A stretch of DNA of 64,000 nt from Anaerolineae bacterium (GCA_019637555.1 JAHBVK010000001.1:248001-312000), one strand, 5' to 3'. Shown: positions 8,621 to 18,184, numbered from the stretch's first letter. Made by a program: numbers and translations. Notes: a model not told the origin generated them from the letters alone.

Positions 8621-8703
8621 GCAGCCCACCTCCTGCCAAGTAGAAGTAAAACCAGTCACGTTACAGGCTTAACCGAACGAAAAACCTGAAAGTGACGTTA
8701 AGA

Positions 8704-9558
8704 TCATCCTTCATCGTCTGCGGACGCAGATGCCAACGCTAGATTCTTGTCCATTGCGTCAACAATTCGCTCGACTGCTGGAAGGTCTTCCGCTACTTCC
8801 GCTAACCTCGCGATGATCTTGTCCATATCTTCGTAATAAGTACGCCAAAAGCCCAATTCTTCTATCTCTGCTACTTTAGTCACCAGATGCAGCCCAGCGG
8901 TAAACTGCTTTGAGTATGGATCGGTGGTATCAAGGAAGTATTGGACGGCATTGATTAATGCTGGCGGGTATAACCGATAAAGCGCCTCTGCTACCATTTC
9001 AATATTGTCACGATCATGCTCGATCACTTTTTCAGCGTGAAAGATCACCCGATCATAATCTTCCATTGAGCCACAAGTGCCGAGTGCGAGGACGATGTAA
9101 GCAGAACTGCGCCATACGCTGGCAGGGTCTTCCGCTGTGCGGCGCATGTTATCCAACGAGGTTTGATCAGCGGCAATTGCTACTTGACGATTTGCCACCA
9201 GCCAGCGAATTAGAATGCGCACATTTTTTTGCACGTTGGGATCAGGATCGTTTAGGAATGCCGCAGACCAGCGCATATACTGCGTGGCGTGTACGTCATC
9301 GATCTGATCAAACGGCAGCAAAGTGGCACTCAGCGTGTTGTTGACGCTCAGGAAGAGATTCATCTCCGCTGGAGATTTAGGGTAGCTAGCACGCTCCAAC
9401 AATACGATAGCGAGCTGTCGCTCGGACAGTGTTTTAAAGGAAATTTCATCATGCATCGCACGATCTAGCGCAATTGCCAGCGTGTGCGCACTTACGCCGA
9501 CGATCTCGGCGCGCGCTAATTTGGTGAGAATGAGGTTGATACTTGAGGTCACAGCCAT
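8704..9558 (-). CDS. Helical (HEAT-like) protein of unknown function
   Basis: About 284 residues, no signal peptide or membrane helix, acidic C-terminus (SADDEG). The sequence is almost entirely amphipathic helix, and several segments look like irregular HEAT-type pairs (NDPDPNVQKNVRILIRWL, DPASVWRSSAYIVLALG). No catalytic motif seen. Start is uncertain: ATG at 9558 or TTG at 9576, neither with a Shine-Dalgarno sequence. It lies downstream of the membrane protein at 9660 on the same strand and may be cotranscribed. Not assigned to a family. Confidence 0.6.
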   Translation of the reverse strand: MAVTSSINLILTKLARAEIVGVSAHTLAIALDRAMHDEISFKTLSERQLAIVLLERASYPKSPAEMNLFLSVNNTLSATLLPFDQIDDVHATQYMRWSAAFLNDPDPNVQKNVRILIRWLVANRQVAIAADQTSLDNMRRTAEDPASVWRSSAYIVLALGTCGSMEDYDRVIFHAEKVIEHDRDNIEMVAEALYRLYPPALINAVQYFLDTTDPYSKQFTAGLHLVTKVAEIEELGFWRTYYEDMDKIIARLAEVAEDLPAVERIVDAMDKNLALASASADDEG

Positions 9559-9659
9559 GATTATCGTTGGTGCCAATTATGAACACAGCGCGGGTAGGCT
9601 TGCCGCGCTGTGCTGTTACGAAAAGTTGATGAAAAGCAGTCGCTAAGCTCGCGATGTGA

Positions 9660-10820
9660 CTAGCTGGTACGCATTGGTCCTGTCTGCCCAAAGGCATCAG
9701 AAACCGCAGGTCCGCCCGCTTTCTTCTGCCAACCGGAGATTTCCACGCTCATGCGCTCGAAGAAGCTATTGGTCGGCAGTGCACCTGACCCATACGCCAT
9801 ATCGATGATGCGCGCCTGTACGATCAGTGTTTGCGTTTCTAGCAGCGCGATTCCACCCGGCGTAGCAAGAACAGCTTCGCCCTTGGTTGCTAATTCAGCT
9901 TTGAGTGCCGCATCGTTAAAGGCGTGTTCGCTCATAAACACCTTCGTCACGGTACGGATGTCGTTTTTGTCAAAGACCCAAACTTCGATTGCCGTGACCT
10001 TCTTGGGATCACCAACGCCGATAGTCTTGGAGATGCCGCCACCCGTCTCGCCCAAGAACTCACCGGACGGCAGTTCGATGCTGAAAGAGTCATCGTAGAG
10101 ATCGTCACCCATCACGTAGGTAGACATGAACTTGCTGACGGGTGTGCCACGATCCGCTACTGCCGCTGGAGGAGGCGTCGTAGGTAGTTCAGTTTTAGCT
10201 TTCTCGATAGCGGCTTTTTGAGCGTCACGGCGTTCCTTATCCTTACCCTCGATCACGGTAGATCGTTCTTTCGATCTGGGCGCGAAGATCAAGCTGAAGG
10301 GGATAATGGTATTGATGACGACGGGTAAGCCGACCAGTAAAGCTAATCCGATCACACACAAGATCGGCGTGAAATTGCTGTTAAAAAGGGTTGGAGTAAT
10401 CTTTTCAATCTCGCGCGGATTATTGGCAATCAGTCCGCTGGTGACTAAATCACCCAAGGCTTGCAGTTTTGGCTGTAAGTTGGGATCGGTTTCAGTCTCC
10501 AACATATGATTAAGAACATCGACGCTGTTGCCGATGTAGCTCATCTGGTTGGCGGCGTTTTGGGCATCCTGAGAAGCAGCGTACTGCCACGCAACGCCCT
10601 TAATTACTTCTTCTTTCCATGAATCGCCAAGATGAACCCACTCTGCCGAAGTATTCACCATTGGGGAGATCAGGTACGCCCAGATGAATCCCAAGATCAG
10701 ACCAAGCACCATCGTGCCTACAGGCAGTAAGCGTTTATGCACGCCCTGACTGATGAGCATAGGGATGGTCTGCGGCGAGAATAGGCTTCTAATCGATTCC
10801 CAAGTAGACCGGGTAGACAT
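9660..10820 (-). CDS. Membrane protein of unknown function
   Basis: About 386 residues from the ATG at 10820. Two hydrophobic stretches flank a helical domain: one near residues 30-55 (LPVGTMVLGLILGFIWAYLI) and one near 165-195 (ILCVIGLALLVGLPVVINTI). A charged linker (KERSTVIEGKDKERRD), a Pro-rich patch and a C-terminal beta-rich domain of about 150 residues follow (DDSFSIELPSGEFLGETGGG, VTAIEVWVFDKNDIRTVTKV). The frame is open upstream, with ATG at 10859 and TTG at 10916 as alternative starts. The promoter at 10974 would give a leader of about 150 bases. No family recognised. Confidence 0.65.
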   Translation of the reverse strand: MSTRSTWESIRSLFSPQTIPMLISQGVHKRLLPVGTMVLGLILGFIWAYLISPMVNTSAEWVHLGDSWKEEVIKGVAWQYAASQDAQNAANQMSYIGNSVDVLNHMLETETDPNLQPKLQALGDLVTSGLIANNPREIEKITPTLFNSNFTPILCVIGLALLVGLPVVINTIIPFSLIFAPRSKERSTVIEGKDKERRDAQKAAIEKAKTELPTTPPPAAVADRGTPVSKFMSTYVMGDDLYDDSFSIELPSGEFLGETGGGISKTIGVGDPKKVTAIEVWVFDKNDIRTVTKVFMSEHAFNDAALKAELATKGEAVLATPGGIALLETQTLIVQARIIDMAYGSGALPTNSFFERMSVEISGWQKKAGGPAVSDAFGQTGPMRTS

Positions 10821-10973
10821 AGTGTCAGTGCTTGCCTTTCTTCCTGGGGGCGGGGTCATCACCACATTACGCGACCCGATGCCACGATTGTAGTCGATCT
10901 TTTGTGCGTTCAGCAAACGGAACTATAGTGATGGAGGAGGGAACTACTTGCGCGTCCTTATACCCCCGCCGCC

Positions 10974-11001
10974 ACTATACCCATTTTTAGGTTTTGTGCA
11001 A
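10974..11001 (-). promoter_or_regulatory. Strong promoter for the membrane protein gene
   Basis: Minus-strand TTGCAC (10996-11001) and TATAGT (10974-10979) are separated by 16 bases, close to the sigma-70 consensus. The predicted start near 10967 lies downstream of manC, so the 10820 and 9558 genes would have their own transcript. Confidence 0.6.
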
Positions 11002-11061
11002 GTTAATCCTGATGATATTCATTACAGAGCCATATCAGAGTCTGGCTTATCGCTCGCTCGA

Positions 11062-12138
11062 TCAGACGCGGGTATCATTGCGTTTCTTCAAGACATCGAC
11101 TACCGCTTTGACGTCACCAGCCTGCTTACGATCTACTACTAATACAGCGTCATCGGTGACGATGATCACCAAATCTTTGACGCCCACAGTTGCCACCAGT
11201 TTATCGCTCAAGATTAAGCTATCTCTGGTATTGAGCAAGATGTGTTCATCGGGTTGCGCACTGCGAATCGCATTACCGTCGTTGTTCTTGGTTAATACTT
11301 CATACAGGGTTGACCACGTCCCAACATCACTCCAACCGATGCTGACCGGGATCACCGCCACTTTGCCGTCTTTAGCAGCAGGTTCCATGATCTGCTTGTC
11401 GATTGGTCCCTTGTCAATTTTCGACCATTCACTATCAACCGTTTCAGGATGTGCGACGATGCTGCTCAGAAGCGCATGGACACTCGGTTGATAGTGAGTA
11501 AACGCTTCGACGCCGTACTTTGCCTGCAAAATGAACATGCCAGCGTTCCAGCTGTAATGTCCGGTTTGTAGGAAAGTTTGGGCTGTAGCGGCATCAGGCT
11601 TCTCAGTAAATTGCACAGCCTTGTGAACTGTCAGCGTCGGACCGCATGATCCGAGTACATCGCCGCGCTCGATATAGCCGAAGGCTGAGGATGGTTCTGT
11701 GGGATTGATGCCGAGCGTGATGATATAGCCCTGTTGTGCATAATCTCCAGCGCAAGACAAGGACTCCAGAAACTCGGCCTCCAGCGGGATATGGTGATCG
11801 GCGGATAGAATAGCGATCACTGCTTGAGGGTCACGCTGTGCGATGTGGTAAATGCCCCAGCCAGCGGCAGGACCGCTATCGCGCCCATAGGGTTCCAGCA
11901 GAAAGTTTTCAGCGGGCACGGCGGGAGTACTGTCACGCAAGTCTGCCGCCATAGATCGCCCTGTGACGACATAAATGCGCTCCGGCGGGATCAGATCGTT
12001 TAGACGTTCAACGGTGATCTGGAAGAGAGTACGTTCCTCTGTCAAAGCAAGCGATTGTTTAGGCTTTTTGCCTCTACTAAGGGGCCACAGGCGAGTACCA
12101 CCACCGCCTGCCATGATTAACGCATACAAATTACTCAT
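11062..12138 (-). CDS. manC: Mannose-1-phosphate guanylyltransferase
   Basis: A 358-residue nucleotidyltransferase converting mannose-1-phosphate and GTP to GDP-mannose for glycan synthesis. The signature loop is ALIMAGGGGTRLWPLSR, followed by KPKQ with the catalytic Lys. NFLLEPYGRDSGPAAG and LSADHHI match the sugar-nucleotide binding blocks. FTEKPDAATA and WNAGMFI are typical of the GMP/ManC family. The length fits the guanylyltransferase without a phosphomannose isomerase fusion. GAGGT precedes the ATG. It lies 54 bases downstream of dprA on the same strand, probably only by transcriptional convenience. Confidence 0.92.
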   Translation of the reverse strand: MSNLYALIMAGGGGTRLWPLSRGKKPKQSLALTEERTLFQITVERLNDLIPPERIYVVTGRSMAADLRDSTPAVPAENFLLEPYGRDSGPAAGWGIYHIAQRDPQAVIAILSADHHIPLEAEFLESLSCAGDYAQQGYIITLGINPTEPSSAFGYIERGDVLGSCGPTLTVHKAVQFTEKPDAATAQTFLQTGHYSWNAGMFILQAKYGVEAFTHYQPSVHALLSSIVAHPETVDSEWSKIDKGPIDKQIMEPAAKDGKVAVIPVSIGWSDVGTWSTLYEVLTKNNDGNAIRSAQPDEHILLNTRDSLILSDKLVATVGVKDLVIIVTDDAVLVVDRKQAGDVKAVVDVLKKRNDTRV

Positions 12139-12192
12139 CAGTTGAAACCTCGATCTCGATGTCGATTCAATGACCTTTGCTAATTAATGTAC

Positions 12193-13344
12193 TTAGGAAA
12201 TCAGCACATATTGCTGAATTCCAGTTTCCTGCACCACACCCCTGATTGTCAGAATAGAAAGGGTGGCGGAGACCTTTGCCATTGGCATGTCAACGGCAAT
12301 CGCTATTTCATCAATGTGCAGACTTTCCGCGCCAGCGAGTGCAGCAACAATCTTGCCCTCTTCCGGTGTTTCAGTCGCCGGCATTTGCGGCACCAAACTC
12401 CTGCGTATCATGCTTGATCCATCGGCACTGGATCGTCGCTGCGTCAGCCCTGATTGGAGACTGGTTGCTGTTGGCGGACGCAGTTCATCGACAATATCAT
12501 CTGCCGATAGAGTGACTTTGGCTCCAGCTTGTATCAACAGATTGGTGCCAACACTCATAGCTGAAACTGCATTACCGGGCACGGCGAACACATCGCGCCC
12601 CTGTTCCAATGCATGATCAGCAGTAATTAATGCTCCACTGCGTTCCCCTGCTTCGACGACCAGTACCCCCGCGCTCAAGCCGCTGATGATCCGATTGCGC
12701 GGATGATAGTGAGTACGATCTGCCCCGACGCCTAATGGGAATTCGGTGACTACTGCGCCTTCCTGCGCAATTGCTTGGGCTAGTTTGCGTGTTTCTTTGG
12801 TGGGAATCTGATCCAAACCGCAGGGTAGTACACATATGCAGCGTCCGCCTTGATTTAACACAGTCTGGAGGGCGACCACATCTACACCTCTAGCAACGCC
12901 GCTGATGATTACTACCTTGCGAGCCACCAATTCTCGCACAATGTTTTGCGTCATCTGTTTACCATAGCTGGTTGCGCGGCGCGTTCCTACCACCGCCAGT
13001 ATAAGGGCATCATCATCTGGCAGTTCGCCACGAACGTATAACAATGGCGGCGGATCGGGTATTTGACGCAACGCTACCGGATAGCCAGCATCAGCAAGGG
13101 TGATCACGGTGACATTAGCGATGGCGAGGCGACTCAACTCTACATCAAGATCGGTGCTGCTGCGGGTCGTTAATAAGCTCTGAATAGTACGTTGATCAAG
13201 GATCTGCGCTGCCCGCAATGCGGCGTCCGAAGCTTTCCATGCCGCTTCGATGGAGCCGAAGTGATCAATCAGCGCGCGCAGCCTGACGGGACCAATGCCT
13301 TTGGTGCGATTGAATCCGACCCAGTATCGTAGATCCGAAGTCAC
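12193..13344 (-). CDS. dprA: DNA-processing protein DprA/Smf
   Basis: About 383 residues. DprA loads RecA onto incoming single-stranded DNA during natural transformation. A helical N-terminal part (GIGPVRLRALIDHFGSIEAA) precedes the Rossmann-like core with AVVGTRRATSYGK, IISGVARGVDVVA and the GLDQIPTKE segment. The block TEFPLGVGADRTHYHPRNRI and VVVEAGERSGALITADHALE are diagnostic, and a winged-helix-like C-terminus ends the protein. The GTG at 13344 has GGAG 5 bases upstream; an ATG at 13404 would add 20 residues without family similarity. Only dprA is seen here; no com pilus genes. Confidence 0.88.
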   Translation of the reverse strand: MTSDLRYWVGFNRTKGIGPVRLRALIDHFGSIEAAWKASDAALRAAQILDQRTIQSLLTTRSSTDLDVELSRLAIANVTVITLADAGYPVALRQIPDPPPLLYVRGELPDDDALILAVVGTRRATSYGKQMTQNIVRELVARKVVIISGVARGVDVVALQTVLNQGGRCICVLPCGLDQIPTKETRKLAQAIAQEGAVVTEFPLGVGADRTHYHPRNRIISGLSAGVLVVEAGERSGALITADHALEQGRDVFAVPGNAVSAMSVGTNLLIQAGAKVTLSADDIVDELRPPTATSLQSGLTQRRSSADGSSMIRRSLVPQMPATETPEEGKIVAALAGAESLHIDEIAIAVDMPMAKVSATLSILTIRGVVQETGIQQYVLIS

Positions 13345-13445
13345 CGTCGCTCCGCTGGCGCAGGAAGTAGGAAAATAACGCTCACAGCATAGCAGTCTCG
13401 CCATTTAGCTGTCAAGCGACGGTCAATTTGCTGTTTGTAACACAA

Positions 13446-14513
13446 TTATCTGCTTGCCCAGACGAACGAGAAGATGTTGCTGATGGGACTGAGCAAGATG
13501 TCGCTATCGCCACCATCTCGTGCTACTACAACGCGCCAGTTGATCGTGTGCGCTGTGCCATCGGCTGGCTGTAACTCGGCAGGCAACCGCAGCGTTGGTT
13601 CTTTGACGCGCATTTGTAATGTGCTTGCGGTTGACATATCCGTCCACTCGACTAAGTAGTACTCGTCGGCATTCAGCACACCCGTTGGCATCCACATCAA
13701 CTGTGCTGATCCATTAACAGTTTTGTTCAGAGCCGGGGAGAGCAGCAGTGGTACAGCATAACCGGGGGTGGGCGTCGCCGTCTCGCTGCCGGTCAGCGTG
13801 GGTGTGATCGTCGGCGTAGGAGTCGGACCGGGAACGAAAAGTGTCTGCCCGATTACGATGGTCGGACGGCAGCCCGGTACGGCAGCCGTAAAGTCACAGG
13901 TACCGCAATTCAGTTGTCCATATGGCTCATTTAGCTGACAGAGCCTCTGCAAAGTGATGCCATATTGCAAGCGGATGCCAGTAACGTCATCTCCATCTTT
14001 AACGATGTATGTTGCAGTAGCGACCGGACCAACAGCTTCAAGAAATGGACGCTGGGATGCTTGCGTTTGCTCGTATCCTTGGGGCGTTGGCGTTGGCGTT
14101 TTTTGCGGTATGCAAATAGTCTGCCCCACACTGATCGTGTTATCGACGAGACCATTCAAAGTCTTAACGTCATTCAATACACCCAAATCGCCGTAACCAG
14201 CGCGGTAGATCAAGTCCGTGAGCGTCTCACCTTCTTTGACCACGTAGCACTTCGGACCAAGTGTAGGCGTTGGCGTGATCACAACAGCCACAGCCGTAGG
14301 AATTGGTGGTGGCGTTACGGTGATCAACGACCGAAGTTCTGGCGCAGGCGTTGGACTGAATAGTGATGTCGGGGATGGGGACGGTGTAGACGCCGCAGTT
14401 TCGGTCACGCTCGGTATCGGCGTTGGACCTGTGGGCGCTGGTAGTTGACATGCGCTAAGGAACAAGCTGACGAACACCATCAGCAGGATCACATTACTGC
14501 GTTGAAACTTCAT
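13446..14513 (-). CDS. LysM-domain lipoprotein
   Basis: A 355-residue lipoprotein. The N-terminal signal has a lipobox (LFLSAC). A Thr/Pro-rich region is followed by two LysM peptidoglycan-binding repeats: CYVVKEGETLTDLIYRAGYG at about 88 and ATYIVKDGDDVTGIRLQYG at about 168. TPTPT linkers separate them. The C-terminal 100 residues form a beta-sandwich-like domain (NKTVNGSAQLMWMPTGVLNA, INWRVVVARDGG) shared with the next gene. Only 3 bases separate it from the LysM gene upstream, so they are cotranscribed and probably arose by duplication. Likely a surface protein holding or sensing wall. Confidence 0.82.
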   Translation of the reverse strand: MKFQRSNVILLMVFVSLFLSACQLPAPTGPTPIPSVTETAASTPSPSPTSLFSPTPAPELRSLITVTPPPIPTAVAVVITPTPTLGPKCYVVKEGETLTDLIYRAGYGDLGVLNDVKTLNGLVDNTISVGQTICIPQKTPTPTPQGYEQTQASQRPFLEAVGPVATATYIVKDGDDVTGIRLQYGITLQRLCQLNEPYGQLNCGTCDFTAAVPGCRPTIVIGQTLFVPGPTPTPTITPTLTGSETATPTPGYAVPLLLSPALNKTVNGSAQLMWMPTGVLNADEYYLVEWTDMSTASTLQMRVKEPTLRLPAELQPADGTAHTINWRVVVARDGGDSDILLSPISNIFSFVWASR

Positions 14514-14516
14514 TCT

Positions 14517-15890
14517 TTATCGACCTCGCCATGTGAAGGTGCGCGTCTCCGTAGTAAACGCTGTGGGTACGGGCGTTTGCGTAGTTCCAACGCTGGCTAT
14601 CGCCACGCGCCACTGGTACTCGTGCACCGTCCCATCCTGCGGCTGCCATTCTGTCGGCAGTTGGAAAGATAATTCGCGCGTCGTGGCGTAAAAGGTTGCC
14701 CCTGTTGTTTTATCCGTAACGATGACCATATACGTCTCGGCGTTTTGCAGTGTCCCCGTCGATAGCCAGCGCAACGTCGGTACATCGAATGTCTCAAACA
14801 ACATTCGATTATCTGGTGACAAGCTGATCGGCGCGTTGAAGGTGGCAGTTGGCGTTGGCACCGCCGTCTCACTACCCGTCAGTGTCGGAGGAACTGTTGG
14901 TGGTGGCGGTGGCGCTGGCACGCGAATTCGCTGATTTTCATATAACAACACTGTGCAGTTAGGTCCGCCAGCAGGAGAACTGAAATCGCATTGCTCAAAG
15001 CGGATTTCAGGGTTCAAATCCTGCAAGATTTTCATGGTGATATTCAGATCAAAAACAATGCTTAATGCCGTCTCACCCGATTTCACGGTGTACCACTGGA
15101 CGCCCGGTGGCAGCGTAGGTTCAACATTAGAGCCACCCTCGCTCGCTACTGTCGTTTGTGAAAGCGAATCGCTTGGAGTTGTGTCACTGCCCATTGGTGT
15201 GGGCCATGGGATTTCCAGCGTTTGCCCGATCTGCAACTGATTGGCGCTGGTCATGTTGTTCAACCGTAAAATGGCGTCAACCACTGCCAAATCTTTATGT
15301 CCGCACCGCGCCGCCATACCGTAGACCGTATCCCCTTGCTGTGCGGTCTGCATACATGGTCCCTGCGTGGGTGTCAGCGTAGCAGTTGGTGGTGCGGGGG
15401 TGACTGTTGGCAAGCTGATCGTGGGGATGATCATTACTTTGGTGTTGGTGGGCAGTGGGGCAAGTGGCGGCAGAGGAGTAGCTGTTGTCACCTGGTTCGA
15501 TCCCGATTGAAGTGCAACAGTTGTTGGTTCAGGTGGCGTGATGCTGCTCAATCCACCACTTTGTACGAATAAGAACGCGCCGAGTGCGACAAAAGCGATT
15601 ACTACCAACGCCACGATCAGCACAAGCTGAGTAGCGTTAACTGGAAGTAAGCCTTCGTAGAGATCTGCTTCACCCTGCTCCCATCGAGTGGGAGCTGGTC
15701 CTTCGATTTGAATCGGACGCATTGCACCGGTGCTGCCCGGTGGACGCAGTGGCTGCGTCGATTCAACCATGTATTCAGGCGCACCAGTCAGCAGCGCACC
15801 GCACTGCGAACAGCGGGTCGCTTCGATGTGGTGGCGCGTACCGCAGATAGGGCACTCTTGCGCAGGGCTTTTGGCTCGAAACAATGACAA
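14517..15890 (-). CDS. Zinc-ribbon, single-span membrane protein with LysM repeats
   Basis: A 457-residue protein. The N-terminus has a zinc ribbon with two Cys pairs (ECPICGTRHH, then TRCSQCGALL). A single membrane helix lies near residues 87-110 (LVLIVALVVIAFVALGAFLF). The outer part carries two LysM repeats (CMQTAQQGDTVYGMAARCGH, QWYTVKSGETALSIVFDLNI), Thr/Pro linkers and a C-terminal beta domain like that of the next gene. The zinc ribbon should face the cytoplasm and the LysM repeats the wall. Starts at ATG 15890. Its role is unknown; signalling or tethering across the membrane is an inference. Confidence 0.8.
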   Translation of the reverse strand: MSLFRAKSPAQECPICGTRHHIEATRCSQCGALLTGAPEYMVESTQPLRPPGSTGAMRPIQIEGPAPTRWEQGEADLYEGLLPVNATQLVLIVALVVIAFVALGAFLFVQSGGLSSITPPEPTTVALQSGSNQVTTATPLPPLAPLPTNTKVMIIPTISLPTVTPAPPTATLTPTQGPCMQTAQQGDTVYGMAARCGHKDLAVVDAILRLNNMTSANQLQIGQTLEIPWPTPMGSDTTPSDSLSQTTVASEGGSNVEPTLPPGVQWYTVKSGETALSIVFDLNITMKILQDLNPEIRFEQCDFSSPAGGPNCTVLLYENQRIRVPAPPPPPTVPPTLTGSETAVPTPTATFNAPISLSPDNRMLFETFDVPTLRWLSTGTLQNAETYMVIVTDKTTGATFYATTRELSFQLPTEWQPQDGTVHEYQWRVAIASVGTTQTPVPTAFTTETRTFTWRGR

Positions 15891-16010
15891 TATCCACCGA
15901 CAACTTACATTAACCGGAGCGCATTATACCAGACTCAAGCGGGGCTTCCACTGACGAGGGTTAAGCGACGGTTAGACGGTGGCGAGGTAAAAGGCGAAGC
16001 GATTAGGCGA

Positions 16011-16844
16011 TTAGCGATAGCGGGCGGCACGTACTTCCATCGCTTCTACGATGGGTAACTTAGCAGGAACATGGACGGAGCCAATTCTAGCCGATCCATC
16101 GGGTTCACGGCGGTGAAAATCGCTGCCAACTGTCATTAGGAGATCGTGATGACGAGCTATCGATTGCAGTTCTGTGATCACTGTAGACGAATGATCGTAG
16201 TAGAACACCTCGACGCCATCGAGACCCAGCGGAATCAATGACTCGATTATCGCACGATAATCCTCGTAATGACCAGGATGCGCCAGTACTGCCACACCGC
16301 CTGCTGCGTGAATCATCTGAATTGCCTCACTGGGTGTAAGGCGAGAGTGAGGCACATATGCCGCGCCATCATCACCGATATAGCGATTGAAGGCGTCCTG
16401 AATCGAGTTAACATGTCCTGCCTCGACCATCGCGCGCGCGATGTGTGGACGCCCTACCGAGCCATCACCAGCCAATTCCAGCACGCGCTCAACTGAAATG
16501 GGACGATTGATCGCCGCGAGTTTTGCAGCGATCTGCTGTACCCGCTCAATACGCGCGTTCTGAAGTTGGCGCAGCTTGTCCAATAATGGGACATATGTTG
16601 TATCGACCAGATAGCCAAGCACATGCCGATCAGCAGCGTCATCCTCGCTACTAAGTTCGACACCGGCCAAAACACGCAAAGACGTGTTAGCGGCAGCCAA
16701 TTGCGCAGGAGCAATGCCGTCCACATTATCGTGATCCGTGAGCGCAATCACGTCCATTTGGTGTTTAATAGCTAAGCCTACTACCTCTGGTGGCGAATAG
16801 ACACCATCCGAGGCAGTGCTATGCATATGCAGATCGATACGCAT
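16011..16844 (-). CDS. PHP-domain phosphoesterase (RNase AM/YciV type)
   Basis: A 277-residue metallo-phosphoesterase of the PHP family. The four metal motifs are visible: DLHMHSTASDG, ALTDHDNVDG, LAHPGHYEDY and GSDFHRRE. This layout matches proteins acting on 3',5'-nucleoside bisphosphates and short RNAs (YciV/TrpH, RNase AM). The family is intracellular and uses divalent metals. It ends 24 bases... of intergenic sequence separate it from spoVS, which lies upstream on the same strand and reads away from it on the map only because both are on the minus strand; SpoVS ends at 16868 and this gene begins at 16844. The two are probably cotranscribed. Confidence 0.85.
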   Translation of the reverse strand: MRIDLHMHSTASDGVYSPPEVVGLAIKHQMDVIALTDHDNVDGIAPAQLAAANTSLRVLAGVELSSEDDAADRHVLGYLVDTTYVPLLDKLRQLQNARIERVQQIAAKLAAINRPISVERVLELAGDGSVGRPHIARAMVEAGHVNSIQDAFNRYIGDDGAAYVPHSRLTPSEAIQMIHAAGGVAVLAHPGHYEDYRAIIESLIPLGLDGVEVFYYDHSSTVITELQSIARHHDLLMTVGSDFHRREPDGSARIGSVHVPAKLPIVEAMEVRAARYR

Positions 16845-16867
16845 ATATTGCGAGTTAATGTGTCTCG

Positions 16868-17143
16868 TTATTCTGAGGCGACGATACGCGGTTCAACGAT
16901 CAGACGTAAGGCTGTACGTTCCTGATCCTCGATGATGACCTCAGTAAAATAAGGTATACAAATAACTTCAATACCATCATCGGCAAGATATGTTCGCGCT
17001 ATAGCAGCGGCTTTAATGGCTTGATTGACCGCTCCCGCGCCAATCGCCTGTACTTCCGCTCGCTTATGTTCGCGGACCACGCCTGCAATTGCCCCTGCAA
17101 CTGCCGTCGAGCGCGATTTAGCGGATACCTTGATGACATCCAT
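16868..17143 (-). CDS. spoVS: SpoVS-family protein
   Basis: A 91-residue protein. SpoVS is a small Alba-like nucleic-acid binding protein first found in Bacillus sporulation. MDVIKVSAKSRSTAVAGAIA at the N-terminus and AVNQAIKAAAIAR are near-perfect family matches. The ATG at 17143 has AGAAGGA about 8 bases upstream; the frame continues to 17209 but the extension is not family-like. Homologues occur in non-sporulating Chloroflexota and Thermus, so it does not imply spores. The PHP phosphoesterase gene lies 23 bases downstream. Confidence 0.92.
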   Translation of the reverse strand: MDVIKVSAKSRSTAVAGAIAGVVREHKRAEVQAIGAGAVNQAIKAAAIARTYLADDGIEVICIPYFTEVIIEDQERTALRLIVEPRIVASE

Positions 17144-17509
17144 TGCTCGTTTTCCTTCTACGTTGGTTGCGGCTCTGGTGCGAGTGTACATGATGCCTTC
17201 CCATTTCAATGATGGACGCGAATAAAGAAGGGTAAGCGCATTTTATAGTTCAAGCTCGGCATCTGACATTGTAACGGCATCTCGCGTATACGCAAGTACA
17301 CATAGACAAGTAGTACCAAACTTTAGCGCCTAAGTAAGGAGTGTATTCAATACGATCTAAATAAAGCCTGTCAATTACAACCGTTTTCAAACTTTGGTCG
17401 CTGTGGTAAGCTTTTTGCACAAATGACGCCTTGTTAAGTAAAACAAACTATCTATTGCTAGCTGTGATCGTTTCGCGGACAGAAGAAAGAGCCTGAAAAG
17501 GAAATCATA
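17144..17509. other. Intergenic region between divergent spoVS and the VWA cluster
   Basis: 366 bases without a convincing gene. It is AT-rich and holds a candidate spoVS promoter. On the plus strand, TTGCAC near 17415 and TAAAAC near 17439 could form a weak promoter for the VWA cluster. A small palindrome GCGTATACGC sits at 17284-17293. Nothing else was recognised. Confidence 0.5.
17268..17295 (-). promoter_or_regulatory. Candidate promoter for spoVS
   Basis: On the minus strand TTGCGT (17290-17295) and TACAAT (17268-17273) are 16 bases apart. Transcription would start near 17261, about 118 bases before the spoVS start. The GCGTATACGC palindrome covers most of the -35 element and could be an operator. 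Confidence 0.4.
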
Positions 17510-18184
17510 GTGAATACTGAAGAATTTGTCCGTCGTCGTCCTGTATATCTGCTGCTAGACAGTTCCTCCTCAATGTTCGGCGCGCCAATCCAGGCTGTAC
17601 AGCAGGGCGTCCACATGATCCACAACGAACTGATGAATAATCCGCATGCCATTGAGACGGTATATCTCAGCGTTATTACCTTCGCTTCGGCAGCGCAGCA
17701 GATCGTTCAATTGGCATCGGTGGAGGAGTTCAAACCGCCGACGTTGAAGGCAGAAGGCAACACGGCGCTTGGTGCTGCGTTGACTCTGCTAGATCAAGCA
17801 ATTGATCGGGAGTTGCAGGCAAATACGGAAGGACGCAAAGGGGATTACCGCCCACTGGTCTTCTTACTCACCGATGGAGCGCCGACGGACTCGTGGAAAG
17901 AGCCAGCCGCCAAGATCAAATCTCGCGAGGGCTTGAAGTTAGGGGCACTCGTTGCCATCGGCTGTGGTCCTAACGTTAATGTGAACACCTTGAAAGAGCT
18001 AACAAACGATGTCATTCGCATGACCGATACCAGTCCCGATGCGCTACATCAGTTTTTCAAGTGGGTTTCCGCCAGCATCCAAAAGACCAGCCAGAAGATG
18101 GGCAACAAGCCGGAAGATAACAATTTGGATGCGATGCCTCTGCCGCCGGTTATGAAGTGGGATAAGAATGAGTCGGGAACATAG
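17510..18184 (+). CDS. TerY-like VWA-domain protein
   Basis: A 224-residue VWA protein. The metal-ion-dependent adhesion site reads DSSSS (DxSxS) in VYLLLDSSSSMFGAPIQAVQ, with Thr in EGNTALGAAL and Asp in FLLTDGAPTDSW. The combination GAPIQAVQQG and the early Arg-Pro-Val-Tyr start match TerY, a cytoplasmic VWA associated with a PP2C phosphatase and a kinase in the TerY-P triad. Start is GTG at 17510 with AAGGAAA upstream. It opens a plus-strand cluster reaching 24615. Confidence 0.85.
   Translation: MNTEEFVRRRPVYLLLDSSSSMFGAPIQAVQQGVHMIHNELMNNPHAIETVYLSVITFASAAQQIVQLASVEEFKPPTLKAEGNTALGAALTLLDQAIDRELQANTEGRKGDYRPLVFLLTDGAPTDSWKEPAAKIKSREGLKLGALVAIGCGPNVNVNTLKELTNDVIRMTDTSPDALHQFFKWVSASIQKTSQKMGNKPEDNNLDAMPLPPVMKWDKNESGT

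Noticed and set aside
14990..15030. T-loop-like GGTTCAAATCC
   Set aside because: Lies in the LysM coding frame, with no acceptor or anticodon stems around it.
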